Source: Streptococcus sp. DD10 (GTDB lineage: Bacteria; Bacillota; Bacilli; Lactobacillales; Streptococcaceae). Taken from it: 38,874 bases of DNA. The DNA lies in assembly GCF_001578805.1 (NCBI RefSeq), contig NZ_KQ969162.1:32630-71503 (forward strand). Direction: 5' to 3'. A model generated the notes under the pieces. It made no database searches, had not been told where the DNA came from, and saw only the letters and a list, made by a program, of their open reading frames with translations. Position 1 is the stretch's first letter. The number at the start of each line of letters is the position of its first letter. The translations under genes and the position numbers were made by a program. Positions 1 through 11,381 of this stretch are shown in pieces.

Positions 1-97
1 TGCCTACAACCTCGGTTTTTATTTTGTTTTTCCTAAAAATGAAACTAGCATAGGTAGAATAAGGTAGCTGGAGCATAAAAAAGTCAAAAAAAATTAG

Positions 98-111
98 TGT
101 AAGTGTTTACA
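98..111. promoter_or_regulatory. cre site (CcpA operator) of lac operon
   Basis: TGTAAGTGTTTACA is a near-perfect palindrome that differs from the catabolite-responsive element consensus only at the central CG (here TG). It overlaps the -35 box of the lacT promoter, a position where CcpA binding would block RNA polymerase. Glucose repression of the lac operon is inferred from this. Confidence 0.7.
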
Positions 112-134
112 AAATGAGAGACATATGCTATACT
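106..134 (+). promoter_or_regulatory. lac operon promoter
   Basis: TTTACA (106-111), a 17-bp spacer and TATACT (129-134), preceded by TG at 126-127 as an extended -10. Transcription should start near 141, giving a leader of about 140 nt that contains the antiterminator target and a terminator ahead of lacT. Confidence 0.75.
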
Positions 135-155
135 AAGCATATAAGTTAATACAAG

Positions 156-187
156 GTGAGTGTTAGTAAAATAGATTACGCATGATC
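156..187 (+). promoter_or_regulatory. candidate RAT (LacT RNA antiterminator target)
   Basis: The stretch matches the BglG/LacT-type ribonucleic antiterminator loosely: TGAGTGTTAGT resembles GGATTGTTACT at 8 of 11 positions, and ACGCATGATC resembles AGGCAAAACC. It overlaps the left arm of the terminator that starts at 182, the arrangement needed for mutually exclusive folding. The sequence match is moderate; the position is the stronger argument. Confidence 0.55.
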
Positions 188-241
188 ACAAACGAATTAG
201 AAGTTAATAAAACTTTCTAAGGGTGTTTGTGATCATTTTTT
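182..241 (+). terminator. leader terminator controlled by LacT
   Basis: A perfect 12-bp inverted repeat, ATGATCACAAAC (182-193) and GTTTGTGATCAT (225-236), is followed by a T run. It lies between promoter and lacT, so without antitermination it would stop transcription before the operon. Confidence 0.8.
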
Positions 242-281
242 GTATCTAACAACCTTGAATATAATAGCAAAGGAGGTTGTC

Positions 282-1115
282 ATGTATCGAATTTTACATC
301 CGATGAATCACAACGTCTCGCTTGTCAGAAATGACAAAGGAGAAGAAGTGATTGTGATTGGTAAAGGGATTGCATTTGGAAAGAAGAAGGGGGATTTGAT
401 TGCTGAACATCAAGTTGATAAAATTTTTCGGATGAAGACAGAAGAGTCCAGAGAAAACTTTATGGTTCTCCTCAAAGATGTTCCGCTTGATTTTATCACA
501 GTGACCTATGAGATTATTGATAAGCTTTCAAAGAAATATCATTATCCGATTCAAGAATATCTCTACGTAACCTTGACAGATCATATCTACTGTTCTTATC
601 AATCTCTAATGCAAGGAAGGTACAAGGATAGCAATCTGCCAGATATTTCTGCTAAGTATCCTGTCGCTTTTCAAATTGCGAATGAGGCGTTTGAAATATA
701 TCGTCAGAAGCTAGTAGATCATTTCCCTGAAGATGAAATTATTCGGATTGCTTATCATTTTATCAATGCTGAGGGTGAGAATGAAGTGTCAGTTGTTGAA
801 TCGATCGATAAGAGGAAAGAAATTCTCAGAGATGTTGAGGAAGTTCTAAGAGATTATTCTATTCAGCGAACCAAAGAAAACAACCATTTTTATGATCGCT
901 TTATGATTCATTTGAATTATTTCCTGGATTATTTAGATTGCTCTAGAGATGATAACCAATTGCTTCTGGATATGGAAGATCATATCAAACAATCCTATCC
1001 GAGAGCTTTCGAGATTGGGAGTAAGGTTTATGATGTGATAGCTTGCCATACAGGTGCTGACTTGTATAAGAGTGAGCGAGTTTATCTCGTTTTACATATT
1101 CAACGTTTATTGTAG
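282..1115 (+). CDS. lacT: LacT, BglG-family transcriptional antiterminator
   Basis: A 277-aa RNA-binding antiterminator of the lactose PTS operon. The N-terminal ~55 residues (MYRILHPMNHNVSLVRNDKG) are the co-antiterminator RNA-binding domain; two PRD domains follow, whose conserved histidines are phosphorylated by PTS proteins to couple activity to substrate and carbon status. The start at 282 is chosen because AAAGGAGG lies just upstream; the reading frame stays open back to 240 without an RBS there. It is the first gene of lacTFEG, behind a terminator that overlaps a candidate binding site, so LacT probably controls its own operon. Length fits the family. BglG-type antiterminators of other sugars look alike; assignment to lactose rests on the adjacent lacFEG. 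Confidence 0.92.
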   Translation: MYRILHPMNHNVSLVRNDKGEEVIVIGKGIAFGKKKGDLIAEHQVDKIFRMKTEESRENFMVLLKDVPLDFITVTYEIIDKLSKKYHYPIQEYLYVTLTDHIYCSYQSLMQGRYKDSNLPDISAKYPVAFQIANEAFEIYRQKLVDHFPEDEIIRIAYHFINAEGENEVSVVESIDKRKEILRDVEEVLRDYSIQRTKENNHFYDRFMIHLNYFLDYLDCSRDDNQLLLDMEDHIKQSYPRAFEIGSKVYDVIACHTGADLYKSERVYLVLHIQRLL

Positions 1116-1298
1116 TGGTTGTCGAGAGCTATAAAAAGATTATTTGGCTCTCTGAATGTTGTGTTTTAGTAATTGAACTCGGGCTAAAATCTTGGAAAAA
1201 AGATAAATGTTCCTAGGAGCGTCGCTCAGTCATCACATTTTCTATTTTTCTTTCGATTTTCAAACGCCCTTGGTATCTTAAATAAGGAGGATTCTATC

Positions 1299-1616
1299 AT
1301 GAATAGAGAAGAAGTTACATTGTTAGGTTTTGAGATTGTTGCCTACGCAGGCGATGCTCGTTCTAAGTTGTTGGAGGCTTTGAAGGCCGCTGAGGCTGGT
1401 GATTTTGAAAAGGCAGATACGCTAGTGGAGGAAGCAGGAGCTTGTATCGCTGAGGCTCATCATGCCCAGACCAGCCTCTTGACCAAGGAAGCTGCTGGTG
1501 AGGACTTGGCTTACAGCGTGACCATGATGCACGGTCAAGACCACCTCATGACCACCATCTTGCTCAAAGACCTCATGCATCATTTGATTGAACTCTACAA
1601 GAGAGGAGTAAAATAA
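1299..1616 (+). CDS. lacF: Lactose-specific PTS EIIA component
   Basis: A 105-aa cytoplasmic phosphocarrier. It takes phosphate from HPr and passes it to the EIIB domain of LacE during lactose uptake. It is an all-helical LacF/CelC-type protein; the phosphorylated histidine is H78, in the motif [10 protein letters not shown]. Length equals that of characterised LacF proteins. The start has a good AAGGAGG RBS 8-9 bases upstream. Its stop codon shares one base with the lacE start, so the two are translationally coupled. The 183-bp gap after lacT contains only short weak hairpins and no obvious separate promoter. Confidence 0.93.
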   Translation: MNREEVTLLGFEIVAYAGDARSKLLEALKAAEAGDFEKADTLVEEAGACIAEAHHAQTSLLTKEAAGEDLAYSVTMMHGQDHLMTTILLKDLMHHLIELYKRGVK

Positions 1617-3319
1617 TGGATAAACTCATTGGTTTAATTGAAAGAGGGAAACCTTTCTTTGAAAAAATATCTCGGAATAAATACCTCCGGGCTGTCCGGG
1701 ATGGATTCATTGCTGGTATGCCAGTCATTCTCTTTTCTAGTATCTTTATCTTGATTGCCTATGTTCCAAATTCCTGGGGTTTCCATTGGTCTAAAGATAT
1801 TGAGAATTTCTTGATGACACCGTATAACTACTCAATGGGAATTTTGGCTTTCTTTGTTGGAGGAACAACTGCCAAAGCCTTGACGGACTCAATGAATCGT
1901 GAGTTGCCAGCTACCAACCAAATCAACTACTTATCTACTATGTTGGCATCCATGGTAGGATTCCTCTTAATGGCAGCTGAGCCTGCACAAGATGGTGGTT
2001 TCTTAACAGCATTTATGGGGACAAAAGGTCTTCTAACAGCTTTCATTGCAGCCTTTGTTACAGTTAATGTTTATAAGGTCTGTGTGAAAAATAATGTGAC
2101 GATTCGCATGCCAGACGAGGTTCCACCGAATATTTCACAAGTCTTCAAAGACTTGATTCCATTTACAGTTTCAATTGTTCTTTTGTATGCATTTGAATTA
2201 ATTGTTAAAGGTGCTATCGGTGTAACAGTTGCGGAATCTATCGGAACACTTCTAGCTCCGTTGTTCTCTGCGGCAGATGGTTATCTTGGAATTACCCTTA
2301 TCTTTGGTGCATATGCCTTCTTCTGGTTTGTTGGTATCCACGGTCCTTCTATCGTAGAACCAGCGATTGCGGCGATCACTTATGCAAATATTGATAACAA
2401 CTTACACTTGCTTCAAGCAGGCCAACACGCAGATAAAGTCATCACTTCTGGGACTCAAATGTTTATCGTTACCATGGGTGGTACTGGTGCAACCTTGATT
2501 GTTCCCTTCCTCTTCATGTGGTTGTGTAAGTCTGAACGTAACCGTGCAATCGGACGTGCATCGGTTGTTCCAACCTTCTTTGGGGTCAATGAACCAATCC
2601 TCTTTGGTGCTCCAATTGTATTGAACCCAACCTTCTTCATTCCATTTATCTTTGCGCCAATCGCAAACGTCTGGATTTTCAAATTTTTTGTTGATACCTT
2701 GGGAATGAACTCCTTCTCAGCAAACCTTCCATGGGTAACGCCTGGACCTCTAGGAATTGTCCTTGGTACGAACTTCCAAGTTCTTTCCTTCATCCTTGCT
2801 GCTCTTCTAGTGGTAGTGGATGTAATCATTTACTATCCATTCGTTAAGGTTTATGATGAACAAATTCTTGAAGAAGAACGTTCTGGTAAAGCTAACGACA
2901 GCTTGAAAGAAAAAGTCGCAGCAAACTTCAATACAGCTAAAGCTGATGCGATTCTTGAAAAAGCTGGTGTTGAAGACGAACCTGTTCAAAACAATATCAC
3001 AAAAGAAACAAACGTCTTGGTTCTCTGTGCCGGTGGTGGTACCAGTGGACTCCTTGCCAATGCCTTAAACAAGGCGGCAGCAGAATACAATGTTCCTGTC
3101 AAAGCAGCAGCAGGTGGCTACGGTGCTCACCGGGAAATGTTGCCAGAATTTGACCTTGTTATCTTGGCGCCTCAGGTTGCTTCCAACTTCGAAGACATGA
3201 AGGCTGAAACAGATAAATTGGGTATCAAATTGGCTAAGACAGAAGGTGCTCAATACATTAAATTGACACGTGATGGACAAGGCGCCCTAGCCTTTGTTCA
3301 AGCGCAGTTTGAAGAATAA
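1616..3319 (+). CDS. lacE: Lactose-specific PTS EIICB component
   Basis: A 567-aa membrane permease that imports lactose and phosphorylates it to lactose-6-phosphate. Residues 1 to about 420 form the multi-spanning EIIC domain (with the sugar-binding [10 protein letters not shown]-like segment), followed by a charged linker and a C-terminal EIIB domain of about 100 residues. The phospho-accepting cysteine is C471 in [12 protein letters not shown]. It overlaps lacF by one base and lies 87 bp upstream of lacG. Length and domain order are typical of streptococcal and lactobacillar LacE. Confidence 0.94.
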   Translation: MDKLIGLIERGKPFFEKISRNKYLRAVRDGFIAGMPVILFSSIFILIAYVPNSWGFHWSKDIENFLMTPYNYSMGILAFFVGGTTAKALTDSMNRELPATNQINYLSTMLASMVGFLLMAAEPAQDGGFLTAFMGTKGLLTAFIAAFVTVNVYKVCVKNNVTIRMPDEVPPNISQVFKDLIPFTVSIVLLYAFELIVKGAIGVTVAESIGTLLAPLFSAADGYLGITLIFGAYAFFWFVGIHGPSIVEPAIAAITYANIDNNLHLLQAGQHADKVITSGTQMFIVTMGGTGATLIVPFLFMWLCKSERNRAIGRASVVPTFFGVNEPILFGAPIVLNPTFFIPFIFAPIANVWIFKFFVDTLGMNSFSANLPWVTPGPLGIVLGTNFQVLSFILAALLVVVDVIIYYPFVKVYDEQILEEERSGKANDSLKEKVAANFNTAKADAILEKAGVEDEPVQNNITKETNVLVLCAGGGTSGLLANALNKAAAEYNVPVKAAAGGYGAHREMLPEFDLVILAPQVASNFEDMKAETDKLGIKLAKTEGAQYIKLTRDGQGALAFVQAQFEE

Positions 3320-4813
<1,494 letters not shown>

Positions 4814-4827
4814 TGAGTAAGGAGCCC

Positions 4828-4864
4828 AAAACAAAACCTTCGTGAATTTCACGAAGGTTTTGTT

Positions 4865-4866
<2 letters not shown>
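4828..4866. terminator. bidirectional terminator between lacG and lysS
   Basis: An 18-bp perfect inverted repeat (4828-4845 with 4849-4866, loop of 3) has A-rich and T-rich outer arms, so it can terminate from either side. Its right arm runs into the lysS stop codon at 4865-4867, so the convergent genes share one structure. Confidence 0.9.
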
Positions 4867-6370
<1,504 letters not shown>

Positions 6371-6386
6371 TTAGTCAGTCTTTACT

Positions 6387-6395
6387 ATTTTACCA
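6387..6395 (-). promoter_or_regulatory. lysS promoter (extended -10)
   Basis: On the minus strand TGGTAAAAT forms an extended -10, about 32 bp before the start codon. No good -35 box is visible, as is common for extended -10 promoters in streptococci. Confidence 0.55.
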
Positions 6396-6426
6396 CAAAA
6401 TGGGGCGTTTAGGGGAATTGACTAGA

Positions 6427-6450
6427 AAAAAGTTGGCGAACCAACTTTTT
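6427..6450 (-). terminator. terminator downstream of zwf
   Basis: A 10-bp stem (AAAAAGTTGG with CCAACTTTTT) closes a GCGAA-type loop, with U runs on the minus strand. It lies about 115 bp beyond the zwf stop codon; nothing gene-like is seen in between. Confidence 0.7.
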
Positions 6451-6565
6451 ATATACAGTCTTTTTTCTACTAAAATCTTTCTTTTTATTTTAATAGAACG
6501 AGCAGGATAAAAGTCCCCACCTTTTACTGCTATGCTTTAAGGGATAGTAAAGAGAGATTAAACGG

Positions 6566-8053
6566 TTACTCAATTCGTCCTTGCGCCCGGTAATCTTGGT
6601 CAGGCTGCCAATTCCATGTTGCGCCAAAGGATTTTAATAGTTCAAAGCTAGCAGATGGTCCCATGCTACCTGACTTGTATTCATGTAAGGGAACTTTATT
6701 TTCAGCCCAAAGTTTTTCGATTCGGTCAATGAAGGACCAGGATGCACTGACTTCTTCCCAGTGACTGAAGTTGGTTGAGTCGTTATTAAGAACGTCATAA
6801 ATTAACTTCTCATATGGTTCAGGGGAGGCACCAGTGGCAGTTGCATCAGTCTGATAATCTAAAGAAATCGGTGCAAGATTAAATTGTTCTCCAACTTGCT
6901 TACCATTAAGGCTGAGGGAGAAACCTTCTTCTGGTTGGATAGAAATAGTTAGGACATTTGGCTCAAGAGTTTGCCCAAAAATAGACTCTAATTGCTTAAA
7001 GATGATTTTGACATGAGTTCCTTTTTCTGTCAAACGTTTTCCGGTTCGGAAAAAGAAAGGAGTATCATGGAAACGGTCACTATCGACAAAGAAAGCACCT
7101 GAAGCAAATGTTTCAGTAGTTGATTCGGGGTTGACATTAGGCTCACTTCGATACGAAATGTACTTTTTGCCATCTATTTTTCCAGAGCGGTATTGTCCTC
7201 GAATAAAGAGTTTTTCCAACTCCTCATCACTTGGTTTGCGCAATTGTTGAAAGACGCGGATTTTTTCTTTGCGAATAGCATCTTTAGTAAAACTAGTAGG
7301 TTTATCCATTGCTAAAAGGGACAAGAGTTGGAGTGTATGGTTTTGGACCATATCTCTAAGGGCTCCAGATTGATCATAGTAACCCCCTCGTTCTTCAACA
7401 CCAAGGCGTTCTGCGAAGGTGATTTGGATGTTATCGATGTAATCTCGGTTCCAAATATTTTCAAAAATAAGATTTGCGAAACGAATGGCAAAAATGGATT
7501 GAATCATCTCTTTACCGAGATAATGGTCAATACGGAAAATTTGCTCTTCATCGAACGTGGCAAGTAAATCATTATTTAACTTAGTGGCTGTTTCTAAATC
7601 TGTTCCAAAGGGTTTTTCTACGACCAAACGTTCAAATCCTTGTCCATTGACAATTTCTTCTGATTTGAGATGTTTTGCGATTGTTCCAAAAAATTGAGGA
7701 GCCATGGAAAGGAAAAAGAGTTTATTCTGCTCTGCTTCATATTGGAGATTGAGTTTTTCCTGTAGTTTTTTTAGCTCGATATAGTGTTCGGTATCATTGA
7801 CATCATGACTTTGATAGTAGAAGTGGCTAGCAAACTCTTGAGCTTGCTCAACGTTATCCGCTAACCCTGCGATAGATTCGACTACGACAGATTCAAAATA
7901 TTCTTTGCTCCAAGGGCGACGGGCAGTCCCAATGACAGCAAAATGTTTCGATAAATTTCCTGACTTGTAAAGACGAAAGAGGGATGGATAGAGTTTACGT
8001 TTAGCCAAATCGCCACTTGCGCCAAAAATGGTAATAATTACTTTTGATGACAT
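6566..8053 (-). CDS. zwf: Glucose-6-phosphate 1-dehydrogenase
   Basis: A 495-aa enzyme that oxidises glucose-6-phosphate to 6-phosphogluconolactone with NADP+, the entry step of the oxidative pentose phosphate pathway. The N-terminal dinucleotide-binding loop is GASGDLAKRKLYPSLF; the active-site motif RIDHYLGKE carries the catalytic histidine and substrate-binding lysine; VVEKPFG is the other conserved block. Full length, with RBS GAAGG before the start. It appears monocistronic, with an extended -10 promoter about 55 bp upstream. Confidence 0.95.
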   Translation of the reverse strand: MSSKVIITIFGASGDLAKRKLYPSLFRLYKSGNLSKHFAVIGTARRPWSKEYFESVVVESIAGLADNVEQAQEFASHFYYQSHDVNDTEHYIELKKLQEKLNLQYEAEQNKLFFLSMAPQFFGTIAKHLKSEEIVNGQGFERLVVEKPFGTDLETATKLNNDLLATFDEEQIFRIDHYLGKEMIQSIFAIRFANLIFENIWNRDYIDNIQITFAERLGVEERGGYYDQSGALRDMVQNHTLQLLSLLAMDKPTSFTKDAIRKEKIRVFQQLRKPSDEELEKLFIRGQYRSGKIDGKKYISYRSEPNVNPESTTETFASGAFFVDSDRFHDTPFFFRTGKRLTEKGTHVKIIFKQLESIFGQTLEPNVLTISIQPEEGFSLSLNGKQVGEQFNLAPISLDYQTDATATGASPEPYEKLIYDVLNNDSTNFSHWEEVSASWSFIDRIEKLWAENKVPLHEYKSGSMGPSASFELLKSFGATWNWQPDQDYRAQGRIE

Positions 8054-8107
8054 AGATATACCTTCTTTTAGAATTGAGAGGTGTAATTTAAAACCTCTAA
8101 TGATCTT

Positions 8108-8116
8108 ATTTTATCA
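8108..8116 (-). promoter_or_regulatory. zwf promoter (extended -10)
   Basis: TGATAAAAT on the minus strand, 55 bp before the zwf start; no clear -35. The leader contains a small AGAGGT/ACCTCT inverted repeat of unknown meaning. Confidence 0.5.
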
Positions 8117-8270
8117 TATTCCTTGTTAAAAACCTATTGTAAGGTACTGGAGAACTTTAGAGGAAGGGATGAAAAAGTTTAAGCAAAAGTCCAGTAGTTG
8201 TAAAGAAGCAGAGATTCACGTTTAATTGGGGTTTTTATAATTTAATTTTAATAAGATTTTCTCTCTAATA

Positions 8271-8300
8271 CAAAAAAACAACGGGTTTCATTCCGTTGCT
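8271..8300 (-). terminator. terminator of the permease operon
   Basis: On the minus strand CAACGG and CCGTTG pair around an 8-nt loop and are followed by seven T residues. It lies 43 bp past the end of the TIGR03943 gene. The rest of the 8117-8270 gap shows no other feature. Confidence 0.8.
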
Positions 8301-8342
8301 TTTTGCTTTAGTCAAGAAAATTTTTGTTCCAGACTTTTCAGT

Positions 8343-9158
8343 TTAAAATACCCGATAGACATAGGGATTCTCTGGTTGTTGCACTTGTTCAAAACTCTCG
8401 ACCTCCAGAGTCGGAAGGCTTTGGTTAAGCTGTTTGTGGTAGTGGTTAACGATTTTTCCACGTGTTCGTATCCAGGTATTGTTTTCATAATGCTGTTCAT
8501 TTCCTGTCGTTAATAAACCATAAACCCCAGAGTCAGCGATACAATGGATAATTCCAAACCGAAAGAGAAATTGATTGTTGTGATCACTTGGGTCGTTATA
8601 GACGAAACCTGTGAATTCCACGAATTTTCCAGCAAACTCATCTGGATAATCGTAAATCACTTCCATCACCTCCATATAGTTATCCGTTGTGACCGTGATG
8701 GTTTCATCCTTGAGATATTTATCAGCAGTCTTACGCATAGCAGATTCGTAGGCGTTTTTGGTAAAGTAGGAGCTGGTATCAGGTTTCAGATACTGGCTAG
8801 CTGTACCCTCGTCCGCTTGTACATCAGCGTTATTTCCTTCAGCTAAAGGAAAGTAGTAGCCCTTAGCCGAAACTGTTTCAGAATTTAAAGTTACTGTAGG
8901 AAAGAAAATTCCAACTATGAGAGGAACGCTGAGAAAGGTAATGCTGGCCATCTTTGCCATCCTTCCGTGCAGATGGCTGTGAACCTTTATCTGGCGCATC
9001 CAGATAATCAGCTGGACAACAGCAAGGACAAAAGATAAAATCATAGAAATGTATGCAAGATAGGAATAATGCATATTGATGTACTGGTTTAATTTCCCAG
9101 ACAATTGTAAATACATGGTTAGCTCAAAATAACCAGCTAGTACAAGAAATCGAATCAT
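8343..9158 (-). CDS. TIGR03943 family membrane protein (YcgQ-like)
   Basis: A 271-aa protein with about three N-terminal membrane segments (MIRFLVLAGYFELTMYLQL; YLAYISMILSFVLAVVQLII; ITFLSVPLIVGIFFPTVTL) and a C-terminal extracytoplasmic or soluble domain of about 180 residues (GFVYNDPSDHNNQFLFRFG, CIADSGVYGLLTTG). The family is always coupled to a YraQ/DUF318 permease; here the start codon overlaps the permease stop by four bases (ATGA). In Bacillus the ycgR-ycgQ pair belongs to the zinc-responsive regulon, so a metal or metabolite transport partner role is plausible, but the substrate is unknown and nothing in the sequence identifies it. Confidence 0.85.
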   Translation of the reverse strand: MIRFLVLAGYFELTMYLQLSGKLNQYINMHYSYLAYISMILSFVLAVVQLIIWMRQIKVHSHLHGRMAKMASITFLSVPLIVGIFFPTVTLNSETVSAKGYYFPLAEGNNADVQADEGTASQYLKPDTSSYFTKNAYESAMRKTADKYLKDETITVTTDNYMEVMEVIYDYPDEFAGKFVEFTGFVYNDPSDHNNQFLFRFGIIHCIADSGVYGLLTTGNEQHYENNTWIRTRGKIVNHYHKQLNQSLPTLEVESFEQVQQPENPYVYRVF

Positions 9159-10060
9159 AAGAACACCCCCACTAGAGAAGAGTACAGTAATACTACTAGA
9201 ACTACAATCCCGATAAATTGTCCAATAAATCGATTGGTTAGGTAATTTTTCATCATGAGGAGATTTTTTACATCTAGCATGGGACCGATAACTAGAAAGG
9301 CTAGTACGGGTGCTAGTCCAAAACTAGACAAAAGGGAGCTCCCGATGAAGGCATCCGCCTCGCTACATAAAGAGAGTAAAAAGGACAATAACATGAGTAA
9401 GAGAATAGCAAGAAGGGGAGTAGCACTAATGGACGTTAGAATCCGAGTTGGGATATAGACTTGGACTAGGCTGGCAAAAAGACAGCCAAAGACCAAATAA
9501 CGTCCTGTATCAAAAAACTCGTCAATGGCTTGGACAAAGACTTGAAATAATTTTTGTCCAGTTGCTAAATGAGAAAAATGATGTTCATGGATCTGTTTTC
9601 TATTTTCTTTTTGTATAGAACCATTTCCAAAGAAACCTAGAAAAATCCCCAAGGCAAGCGCTACAAAGATAGAACCGACTGCTCTGAGAAGAGCCATGTT
9701 GAAGGAATTACCAAAGGCTGAGTAGGTAGCGAAAAGCACAATTGGATTAATGATCGGAGCGGTCACCAGAAAGGGAACTGCTGTGTAACTTGGGACTTTC
9801 TTTTCTAAAAATCGATTCACAATCGGAACAATGCCACATTCGCAAGAGGGAAAGATAAATCCGATAAAAGTGCCGAAGATAATTTTACCCCATTTATTTT
9901 TAGGTAGATGGCGATAAACCCGTTCTGGAGTGATGTAAACATCAATGAATCCTGATATAATGCTACCAATGAGAACAAAGGGAAGAGCTTCAATAATGAT
10001 GGAAAGAAAAATTGCCCCCGCTTGTAACACGCTTGAGGGCAAACTATTAAAAAGAGTCAT
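9155..10060 (-). CDS. YraQ/DUF318 family permease
   Basis: A 301-aa integral membrane permease (PF03773, which also includes ArsP-type efflux proteins). About eight hydrophobic segments are visible. Conserved family motifs are FPSCECGIVPIV, with its cysteine pair, and the second-half repeat LCSEADAFIGSSLLSSFG, the pseudo-symmetric partner of the first motif. It sits between a 46-codon gene and the TIGR03943 partner with spacings of 2 bp and a 4-bp overlap, so the three form one operon. Substrate unknown; organoarsenical or metal export is a family precedent, not evidence here. Confidence 0.87.
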   Translation of the reverse strand: MTLFNSLPSSVLQAGAIFLSIIIEALPFVLIGSIISGFIDVYITPERVYRHLPKNKWGKIIFGTFIGFIFPSCECGIVPIVNRFLEKKVPSYTAVPFLVTAPIINPIVLFATYSAFGNSFNMALLRAVGSIFVALALGIFLGFFGNGSIQKENRKQIHEHHFSHLATGQKLFQVFVQAIDEFFDTGRYLVFGCLFASLVQVYIPTRILTSISATPLLAILLLMLLSFLLSLCSEADAFIGSSLLSSFGLAPVLAFLVIGPMLDVKNLLMMKNYLTNRFIGQFIGIVVLVVLLYSSLVGVFL

Positions 10061-10062
10061 TT

Positions 10063-10203
10063 TTAGTTAACCTTTTTCTCTTTTTCAATTGTTTTTTCTT
10101 TCTTCGAGTCTACTGGAAACTCTACTTTGTCGAAATCAGGAAGTTTCGCAAACTCTTCAAACATTTTATCAAGTTCATCTGTCTTAGTAAATTTAATAGC
10201 CAT
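10063..10203 (-). CDS. SPJ_0845-type small protein
   Basis: A 46-aa protein beginning MAIKFTKTDELDKMFEEFAK and ending in a lysine/glutamate-rich tail. I recognise this as the short conserved streptococcal family named after SPJ_0845; function is unknown. The start has an excellent GGAGG RBS 6 bases upstream, and the gene ends 2 bp before the permease, so it is the promoter-proximal gene of that operon. No membrane segment; predicted soluble, mostly helical. Confidence 0.8.
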   Translation of the reverse strand: MAIKFTKTDELDKMFEEFAKLPDFDKVEFPVDSKKEKTIEKEKKVN

Positions 10204-10223
10204 AAGGCACCTCCTTTTTTACC

Positions 10224-10229
10224 ATTATA
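10224..10229 (-). promoter_or_regulatory. -10 box of permease operon promoter
   Basis: A perfect TATAAT on the minus strand, 20 bp before the small-protein start. A convincing -35 at 16-18 bp is not visible, so an activator or weak promoter is possible. Confidence 0.45.
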
Positions 10230-10286
10230 CTACCATTTTTGAAAATGTGGGGAAATGAAGTGCAACTTGGTTTGAATTTTGTTCAA

Positions 10287-10319
10287 ATAAAAACCCATGA
10301 ACGTAAATTACGTCATGGG
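10287..10319 (-). terminator. terminator of HTH/DUF2975 operon
   Basis: CCCATGACGTAA pairs with TTACGTTCATGGG (one bulge) on the minus strand and is followed by TTTTTATTTG, 11 bp after the HTH gene stop. Confidence 0.8.
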
Positions 10320-10329
10320 AAAGGAGAGT

Positions 10330-10548
10330 TTATGCAGAAGTATCCTCTTCTTTTTTGTATTCTAGGATATCACCAGGTTGACAGTCTAATGCCTGACAGA
10401 TAGCATCTAATGTACTAAAACGAATCGCTTTAGCCTTTCCTGTTTTTAGAATAGATAAATTTGCACTTGTAATCCCTATTTTTTCAGCTAATTCACTAGA
10501 TTTCATCTTTCGTTTGGCTAACATAACATCTAAATTTATGATAATCAT
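10330..10548 (-). CDS. YozG-type XRE helix-turn-helix regulator
   Basis: A 72-aa single-domain Cro/CI DNA-binding protein. The HTH spans about residues 15-60 (SSELAEKIGITSANLSILKT then GKAKAIRFSTLDAICQALDC). The C-terminal LDCQPGDILEY is typical of the YozG subfamily, which is usually encoded with a DUF2975 membrane protein, as here (8 bp gap). The pair has been suggested to act as a membrane-linked regulator; target genes are unknown. Autoregulation of the upstream TTGACT/TATACT promoter is plausible. Confidence 0.85.
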   Translation of the reverse strand: MIIINLDVMLAKRKMKSSELAEKIGITSANLSILKTGKAKAIRFSTLDAICQALDCQPGDILEYKKEEDTSA

Positions 10549-10556
10549 GCTCTACC

Positions 10557-11081
10557 TCAAATTGTTAATTCATTTTCTCTAGTAATGTCTACACCACGTT
10601 CGATAACTTTTTCCAAAATCCAAAAAATGAGGGCGGTCAATATGAAGGGGAAGTGAAAAGTCAATTCGAAACGAAATGGGACTTCAATTGGGGAACCAGT
10701 TAAATAAAAATTACCTAATAGCAACGAAAGAAGCAGGGATAGTTTCCAACATATTCCCATAATACGGACATTGTTTACAGAGAAAAATTGTTCTCTATCA
10801 ATATTTATCAAAAAACGAAGAATAAAATATAGAAATGTGATATGTACCCCATTCGATAAGATTGGGAAAATCAGTGACCAAATGGAGTCGCTTTTCTTAG
10901 GGAATAATTGGATACCATTATAGTCAAATGATAGACGATGTGTATCGAACCAATTGTTGAATACTCCTGTACGTGTCAGAATATGACTCAAAATAGCCAA
11001 GAAAGTGAAAAGGATAGAAAGCCAAATGATAGCTTTTATTATCTTGATTATATTGCGAATAATTTTTGAATGTGTCATCAT
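10557..11081 (-). CDS. DUF2975 membrane protein
   Basis: A 174-aa protein with four hydrophobic segments: IIWLSILFTFLAILSHIL, LIFPILSNGVHITFLYFIL, ICWKLSLLLSLLLGNFYL and FHFPFILTALIFWILEKVI. This is the usual four-helix DUF2975 layout, in its usual place upstream of a YozG-type HTH gene. Function unknown; probably senses or modulates the linked regulator at the membrane. It starts with two consecutive ATG codons behind AGGAGG; either could be used. Confidence 0.83.
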   Translation of the reverse strand: MMTHSKIIRNIIKIIKAIIWLSILFTFLAILSHILTRTGVFNNWFDTHRLSFDYNGIQLFPKKSDSIWSLIFPILSNGVHITFLYFILRFLINIDREQFFSVNNVRIMGICWKLSLLLSLLLGNFYLTGSPIEVPFRFELTFHFPFILTALIFWILEKVIERGVDITRENELTI

Positions 11082-11107
11082 CCAATCCTCCTTTTTTATT
11101 TAAACTA

Positions 11108-11136
11108 AGTATATATCTTTTTTAGCCGAAAGTCAA
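11108..11136 (-). promoter_or_regulatory. DUF2975/HTH operon promoter
   Basis: On the minus strand TTGACT (11131-11136), a 17-bp spacer and TATACT (11108-11113); near consensus, about 27 bp before the first ATG. Confidence 0.75.
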
Positions 11137-11279
11137 CAAAAATATATCGAAAAACAATAATTTTTTATTTTAAAAAAGGAAAAGATTACATGGAGTTCGA
11201 AAAGAAAACGCTTATCGTCCCATCTCATAAGGATGCTGTAGTTACTAATGATATGTCAATCTAGTTTTTATTAACTAGT

Positions 11280-11381
11280 ATGAAACAGTCATCCTATTCA
11301 GGGAGAAAAGAGTTGATGTTGGCCTTTCTAGTTATTTTTAATTTATCTGTCTTCTTTCCATATCTGGAGGCGCATGTCTAG
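11280..11381 (+). CDS. possible 33-aa hydrophobic peptide
   Basis: ATG at 11280 opens a 33-codon frame, MKQSSYSGRKELMLAFLVIF and onward to a C-terminal FFPYLEAHV: basic N-terminus, about 18 hydrophobic residues, short tail. This resembles a secreted signalling-peptide precursor or a small membrane peptide. No Shine-Dalgarno sequence is visible, and the 3' end overlaps the convergent DUF2974 gene by 4 bp. A 24-codon frame (11190-11264) precedes it. The 11137-11377 gap shows nothing else. It may be chance or a decayed gene. Confidence 0.25.
   Translation: MKQSSYSGRKELMLAFLVIFNLSVFFPYLEAHV

Noticed and set aside
1116-1298. A second RAT/terminator switch before lacF
   Set aside because: Only a 6-bp GAGAGC/GCTCTC pair and a short GAGC/GCTC hairpin are present, without T runs or a RAT-like sequence.
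2455-2829. 124-aa minus-strand frame opposite lacE
   Set aside because: Antisense shadow of a well-supported gene with no RBS or family similarity.
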